Origin: Candidatus Dadabacteria bacterium UBA2774
Lineage (GTDB): Bacteria; Desulfobacterota_D; UBA1144; Nemesobacterales; UBA2774
Assembly (NCBI GenBank): GCA_002352485.1
Contig: DEIM01000062.1
Location: 1 to 8,638, forward strand
DNA: 8,638 nucleotides
Direction: 5' to 3'
The position numbers were made by a program, and so were the translations under genes. Within the stretch, counting starts at the first letter, position 1, and the number at the start of each line of letters is the position of its first letter. This document shows positions 4,922 to 8,638 of this stretch, in pieces. Under the pieces are notes generated by a model that was not told where the DNA came from, made no database searches, and saw only the letters and a program-made list of their open reading frames with translations.

Positions 4922-6601
4922 ATGAATATAATAGGTGACTATAGGCCATATATTGCATTTCTTTTAATCGTTTCTCTATTCACAATCACTCAAACAAGTA
5001 AAGCAGCAGTCTTCAACGTAACTACCGCAGCACAGTTGCGCGCCGCTCTTCTTACCGCACAATCAAACGGGGAGACTGATTTTATCAATCTCGCAGCGGA
5101 GGCCTATAACACAGGGGGTGCGCCATTTACCTACACCGCATCACCATTTGAAAACTTCGGTCTGAATATTTCAGGATCCGGAACAGCTTTCTCATCGCTA
5201 GGAGGCTCGGCACAAACCGCAGTGCTCATAATAGATACAACTGCCGTACTGGGTGACTTCAACGTGAATATAAATATAGATTCCCTGAGTATAGTGGAAG
5301 GCAGCACTGCAGCATTTTCTAGCTTTGCCGGCGGTCTTACCATACTAAGTGATAATGGGAACGTGATGATTGACGACTGCAATTTTATGTTAAACGAAGG
5401 AGGACTTGCTGGAGGTGCATGTATTAATACCCTCGGGCAGGTTTCAGTCTCAAACAGCACTTTCTTTGATAACATGTCTCTAACAAGTGACGGAGGAGGA
5501 GCATTGATCACAGGCAACTTCATACTGCTTACCGATAACGTTTTCGAATCAAACTCAACCGATTCGGTCTTAGCCAGAGGTGGGGGCCTTAGGGCTAATG
5601 CGCTGGCAACAAACGGCGGCATGCCTGCCAACGGCACGATCATACTCAATGGCAATGATTTTTCTGAGAACGATAGCGAAGGACACGGTGGAGCAAGTCT
5701 CACGGCGGAGTTCGGAGCGGAGCTTCAGGGTAATATGTTTGTAAATAATACTGCAGGTAACGCGGGAGCAGGCGGGCTATTTATAAACGTGCTGAATGAT
5801 GATCCGGGCGATGATAATCAGAACACACTCCTGACCCAGCTCTTCAGCAACTTTTTTCAGTTTAATACAAGCGAGGGTGGAAACGCTGGTGGCGCCGAGG
5901 TCATAACGGGAGTAGACATAATAATGGTTAATAACATATTCTTGCAAAACACTGCAGAGTCTGCGGGTGGTGCGCTCCTTGACGCACCCGTCATTATCGC
6001 TACTAATAACACAATCACCCTTAATAACGCAGACGGTGAGCTGTTCAGCGGAGACGGCGGTGGGATGATGCTTTTTGTTACTGACGACACTACAGGGGAG
6101 ATATATAACAATATTGCCTTTGACAACAGCGCAACCGGATTCGGAGCGGATATATTCGTTGACGACGATACTGACGACAACCAAATAGGCTCCACTGTGG
6201 ATCTGATGTTCAACGATTTTTCGGACTTTTTCAGCGTATGTGAAAATAACCCACCCTGCGTGCCCAACATCAACACAATGGGCAACATAGACCTTAACCC
6301 GAGGTTTGTTAACGCTCTGCAAGGAGATGTAAACCTTCAGAGAAACTCTCCCGCAAGAAGAGCTGGAGATGACATGGCCCCTGAGTTACCAAGCTCTGAC
6401 TTTGCCGGGAACCCGCTGGGCGACCCACCTGACATGGGTGCATTACAGTTCGTGGGCGGAGGTGGAGGCGGCAGCGGAAGCTGCTCGCTTGCTTATGAGA
6501 ATTCAACGCAAAACGGTCTGATAAACACAACAGCGCTATTGATATTACCGATAGCTTTGATGCTACTTCTTGGAAGAAGAAAGAGCGCCACCCGGCAATA
6601 A
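4922..6601 (+). CDS. Secreted right-handed beta-helix protein with C-terminal Cys-type sorting signal
   Basis: The predicted protein has 559 residues. An N-terminal signal peptide runs to about A28 or A29 (hydrophobic core 10-22, then TQTSKA). From about 141 to 411 there are roughly nine degenerate repeats of the form N-x-F-x-x-N followed by a GG or GGG turn, for example STFFDN, NVFESN, NDFSEN, NMFVNN, NIFLQN. This is a parallel beta-helix pattern like that of Pmp-type surface proteins. Asp-rich loops (about 293-298 and 414-419) might bind calcium. A region resembling the choice-of-anchor Q type follows (about 461-509: NPRFVNA, NSPARRAG, PPDMGALQF). The tail has six Gly (512-517), Cys521 in SCSLA, a hydrophobic helix (about 534-550) and a basic end (RRK). 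It is therefore predicted to be exported and anchored. No catalytic function is recognisable. It follows obg by 73 bp and converges on the multicopper oxidase gene. Confidence 0.88.
   Translation: MNIIGDYRPYIAFLLIVSLFTITQTSKAAVFNVTTAAQLRAALLTAQSNGETDFINLAAEAYNTGGAPFTYTASPFENFGLNISGSGTAFSSLGGSAQTAVLIIDTTAVLGDFNVNINIDSLSIVEGSTAAFSSFAGGLTILSDNGNVMIDDCNFMLNEGGLAGGACINTLGQVSVSNSTFFDNMSLTSDGGGALITGNFILLTDNVFESNSTDSVLARGGGLRANALATNGGMPANGTIILNGNDFSENDSEGHGGASLTAEFGAELQGNMFVNNTAGNAGAGGLFINVLNDDPGDDNQNTLLTQLFSNFFQFNTSEGGNAGGAEVITGVDIIMVNNIFLQNTAESAGGALLDAPVIIATNNTITLNNADGELFSGDGGGMMLFVTDDTTGEIYNNIAFDNSATGFGADIFVDDDTDDNQIGSTVDLMFNDFSDFFSVCENNPPCVPNINTMGNIDLNPRFVNALQGDVNLQRNSPARRAGDDMAPELPSSDFAGNPLGDPPDMGALQFVGGGGGGSGSCSLAYENSTQNGLINTTALLILPIALMLLLGRRKSATRQ
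6455..6601 (+). other. Region encoding tripartite C-terminal sorting signal (Gly run, Cys, hydrophobic helix, Arg/Lys tail)
   Basis: This stretch encodes residues 512-559 of the beta-helix protein. It holds a Gly-rich linker, a single Cys (codon 6482-6484) in the context SGSCSLA, a hydrophobic segment (ALLILPIALMLLL) and a GRRK-containing terminus. The layout matches the invariant-Cys prokaryotic C-terminal signals (MYXO-CTERM, JDVT-CTERM, Synergist-CTERM, CGP-CTERM). The exact subclass cannot be named by eye. Confidence 0.7.
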
Positions 6602-6610
6602 AATAATATA

Positions 6611-8059
6611 TTAGGGCAGTACTGCTTCTATTACCGCCATCATACCGTTATCTTCATGCTCGCCTATATGGCAGTGATATACGAACTTGCCTTCTATAAT
6701 CGGGTTTCTAAAATCTATCGCAATCTTAACTTCACCGGGCCCTTGCACATTCTGGCCTTGCCCCTGGTAGGGAACGTTAATAGTGTCCTGTAAGCCGTTA
6801 AAGGGCTGTCCTACACCGTTTATCTCACAGACCTGGAAGTCAGTCTGATGGATATGGAATACGTGCAGCTCCTCAGAGATATTCTGCACTGTCCACTCTT
6901 CTATACCTCCAATCGTTACAGTAGTATCAACTCTTTCAGGATCGAACTGACGGTCGTTAATAAAAAATGTGTTGCCATCAGGAGTCTCTGAAAAAACGAT
7001 TGTTCTCTTATTGTCAGGAACTGCATCGCATAGGTTTTCAACTGGCGGGAATTCATTCTCGGGAATAGGGAGTACGATAGGATTATCGACCGGCTCGCCC
7101 TCTACCTTAACGGTAAGAAGAGTAGCCCCGCCGTACATATCACCAGCTGGTCCGGTGTTAAATTCCCTTGCTCTCAGTCTGAATGTGCCCCTCCTTTCAG
7201 CCTGAACGAGAACACCTACGCGGGACGCTGTGGGCATAAGAATTTCGGTTCTCTCCAAAGTCCTGGTCTGACGAAGACCGTCCCTTTCAATTTGAAAGAA
7301 AGTATGGCCGTCGAGCACGAGGTCGTAATATAGGTTGGCCCCGATATTAAAGAACTGCCAGTATTGAGTCTCGCCCGGTCTCATAGTAATTACCGGGTTT
7401 GTTTGACCGTTTACAGTAAAATTTGTAGGCGCGCTCGGGTCGATATCAGCTTCGGAGGGCACCATTCCATCTACGATCTGGATATCCTTTAGATACATGA
7501 CTTGCTCTGTTATTCCGTCCAGCTGAGGAAAAGGCTCTAAATTATCTCCGATTATTATTCCGCCCGATAGGCCGCTCATAATTTGAAACTGCGTTATTCC
7601 GAACAGATGCGCGTGATAATAGTAAAGACCTTGAGGGTGATCTTCAGGTATCTCAACTTCGTATTGAAAACCGCCGTTTGAAGGGATCATTATGAATATA
7701 TCATCCGAAGGAGAAAGCGGGCTTACCTGCATACCATGGTAGTGAACGTTCGTCATCGCCTCAAGAAGATTACTTACATCGAGCAAAATTGTGTCGCCCG
7801 GATCGACTCTGAGCGTTGGAGGGGCAAACATACCGTTATACTGAGCGCTCATAAACTCCTGACCGTCAACTTCGCCAGGGAAAACGTCTACATCGAAGGT
7901 GAGATCAAGCACCCCGTTTACACTTGAAATCTGAACCGGGTTTTGAAATGGCGGTCCCAGAGAAGTACCGCCGCCGCTACTATTGCAGGAGCTGTTGGAC
8001 ATAAGTGAAATTACAAGTATTGAAAGGAATAATGCAAATACTCGGGATAGTTTAATCAT
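6611..8059 (-). CDS. Exported multicopper oxidase (laccase/CueO-like), probable lipoprotein
   Basis: The 482-residue protein has three cupredoxin domains (about 50-173, 185-320 and 352-482). All four copper motifs are intact: HYHG (H106, H108), HAH (H149, H151), HVFHIH (H399, H402, H404) and HCHIGEHEDNGM (H462, C463, H464, H468, with M473 as likely type 1 axial ligand). These give a mononuclear type 1 site and a trinuclear type 2/3 cluster, so one-electron oxidation of substrate coupled to reduction of O2 to water is expected. The substrate (Cu(I), Mn(II), Fe(II) or phenolics) is unknown. The N-terminus is a signal peptide followed by C25 and a Ser/Gly-rich linker. That looks like a lipoprotein, although the lipobox (NSSC) is atypical. 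The ATG at 8059-8057 has AGGAGGAGG 5 nt upstream. It lies 42 bp downstream of an SCO1-like gene. Confidence 0.95.
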   Translation of the reverse strand: MIKLSRVFALFLSILVISLMSNSSCNSSGGGTSLGPPFQNPVQISSVNGVLDLTFDVDVFPGEVDGQEFMSAQYNGMFAPPTLRVDPGDTILLDVSNLLEAMTNVHYHGMQVSPLSPSDDIFIMIPSNGGFQYEVEIPEDHPQGLYYYHAHLFGITQFQIMSGLSGGIIIGDNLEPFPQLDGITEQVMYLKDIQIVDGMVPSEADIDPSAPTNFTVNGQTNPVITMRPGETQYWQFFNIGANLYYDLVLDGHTFFQIERDGLRQTRTLERTEILMPTASRVGVLVQAERRGTFRLRAREFNTGPAGDMYGGATLLTVKVEGEPVDNPIVLPIPENEFPPVENLCDAVPDNKRTIVFSETPDGNTFFINDRQFDPERVDTTVTIGGIEEWTVQNISEELHVFHIHQTDFQVCEINGVGQPFNGLQDTINVPYQGQGQNVQGPGEVKIAIDFRNPIIEGKFVYHCHIGEHEDNGMMAVIEAVLP

Positions 8060-8064
8060 GAATA

Positions 8065-8073
8065 CCTCCTCCT
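8065..8073 (-). promoter_or_regulatory. Strong extended Shine-Dalgarno site of the multicopper oxidase gene
   Basis: AGGAGGAGG on the minus strand lies 5 nt before the ATG at 8059-8057. It is the same nine bases as the site before the beta-helix gene at 4907-4915. Confidence 0.8.
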
Positions 8074-8089
8074 ATGTATCCTGCCATCC

Positions 8090-8119
8090 ATTATAGAATA
8101 ATTAACCCCTATCTTGCAA
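8090..8119 (-). promoter_or_regulatory. Candidate promoter of the multicopper oxidase gene
   Basis: On the minus strand TTGCAA (8119-8114, four of six matches to TTGACA) is followed after 18 bp by a perfect TATAAT (8095-8090). The predicted start near 8083 gives a leader of about 24 nt containing the strong Shine-Dalgarno site. The oxidase gene could therefore be transcribed separately as well as with the SCO1-like gene. Confidence 0.5.
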
Positions 8120-8638
8120 TAGCTTTTTTATGTCATTTGAGATGCCTTTAGCGTCGTGTGTATGGTGGGGATATGTTAGATACAGCCTGCCGTTTTTGTC
8201 TACCAGATATATGGTATTTGTATGGGTCATCAAGTATCTGTCCCACGTGTCGTATCGCCCCCTGCCATAAACTGGCGGATGTTTTACTATAGTGACCCCA
8301 TATTCTCGGGCGAGGCTGTCGATCTCTTCACGAGTGCCGGAAAGACCTATAAAGCTTTCATTGAAATAAGGAACGTAAGATTTGAGTCGCTCCTCAGTAT
8401 CCCTTTCGGGGTCAACAGTAATATAGAGCACCTGGACATCCTGTGCCCGATCACCTAAATCATCCATTACCGTATTGAGCATACCGAGCGTAAGCGGACA
8501 GATGTCGGGACAGTTAGTGTAACCCCATGCAATTAGCACTATTTTGTCCCGGTATTTATCGAGCCTGAGCTTTTCGCCGTTATGGTCCATTAGAGTAAAC
8601 GGCGGGGCCTGGCGGTGATAGATCCTCCCGTGATAGTT
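8102..8638 (-). CDS. SCO1/SenC family copper chaperone, N-terminus outside the window
   Basis: The frame is open from the window edge to TAA at 8102, giving the last 178 residues. An internal ATG at 8590 could be mistaken for the start. However, the 16 codons upstream are in frame and read APPFTL just before it, the conserved strand that opens the SCO thioredoxin fold, so the true start lies beyond the window. The copper motif CPDIC (window residues C43 and C47) is followed by YITVDPERDT (71-80). The distal His ligand fits H139 in MTHTNTIYLVD. By family knowledge SCO proteins bind Cu with Cys-Cys-His, face the periplasm, and deliver copper to or reduce cysteines of the CuA site of cytochrome oxidase. 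Here it precedes a multicopper oxidase by 42 bp on the same strand, suggesting a role in envelope copper supply. Confidence 0.94.
   Translation of the reverse strand, partial: NYHGRIYHRQAPPFTLMDHNGEKLRLDKYRDKIVLIAWGYTNCPDICPLTLGMLNTVMDDLGDRAQDVQVLYITVDPERDTEERLKSYVPYFNESFIGLSGTREEIDSLAREYGVTIVKHPPVYGRGRYDTWDRYLMTHTNTIYLVDKNGRLYLTYPHHTHDAKGISNDIKKLLQDRG

Noticed and set aside
5131..5703. A 190-codon open frame on the minus strand opposite the beta-helix gene
   Set aside because: It lies wholly inside a well-supported secreted protein gene. Its Pro/Ser-rich translation is the complement of Gly/Ala/Asn-rich coding, and no family motif is visible.
5777..6322. A 181-codon open frame on the minus strand opposite the beta-helix gene
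   Set aside because: It is antisense to the same gene, overlaps another antisense frame, and has no recognisable domain or ribosome binding site.
6616..6625. Ten-base palindrome GCAGTACTGC at the end of the multicopper oxidase gene
   Set aside because: It has no loop and no adjacent T-run, and it lies in conserved coding sequence, so it is not a credible terminator.
8588..8590. ATG as the start of the SCO1-like protein
   Set aside because: The frame continues upstream to the window edge and encodes the conserved APPFTL strand just before it, so the true start is outside the window.

Overview
The window looks like ordinary chromosome of a Gram-negative-type bacterium. It has exported proteins with N-terminal signal peptides, purine-rich Shine-Dalgarno sites, a housekeeping obg gene, and balanced-to-AT-leaning base composition with frequent ATA isoleucine codons. 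I see no transposase, phage gene, CRISPR array, tRNA or rRNA. The lineage cannot be fixed from the sequence. A deltaproteobacterial-like or candidate-phylum (e.g. Dadabacteria-like) origin is only a guess, prompted by the Gly-rich/Cys C-terminal sorting signal and the gene mix.

Layout. At the left edge (1-534, minus) is the N-terminal 178 residues of a luciferase-like, F420-type flavin oxidoreductase. It is divergent from a multi-pass membrane protein (638-1534, plus) that resembles the CPBP/Rce1 glutamic intramembrane protease family but has an unusual first motif. Converging on that gene is a minus-strand three-gene cluster transcribed 3702->1546: a 110-residue membrane protein, a HugZ-like split-barrel protein with a DUF2470 C-terminus, and a D-amino-acid oxidase family flavoenzyme. 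The last two are 1 bp apart and probably co-translated. A 111-bp divergent spacer separates this cluster from the Obg GTPase gene (3814-4848, plus). That gene has no Shine-Dalgarno site and a TATAAT box placed so that its mRNA could be leaderless. Next (4922-6601, plus) is a secreted right-handed beta-helix protein ending in a Gly-run / Cys / hydrophobic / Arg-rich tail, the form of a C-terminal surface-sorting signal.

The right part is a minus-strand copper pair: an SCO1/SenC copper chaperone (8102-8638, start outside the window) followed by an exported multicopper oxidase (6611-8059) with all four copper motifs intact.

How they fit together: the SCO1-like protein may supply or maintain copper for an envelope oxidase, possibly the adjacent multicopper oxidase. 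The HugZ-like and DAAO genes form one transcription unit of flavin/heme-type redox proteins. The most interesting link is that the beta-helix protein carries an invariant-Cys type sorting tail, a class proposed to be processed by CPBP-family proteases, and a divergent CPBP-like protein lies 3.4 kb away. Whether the two are functionally connected is unproven.
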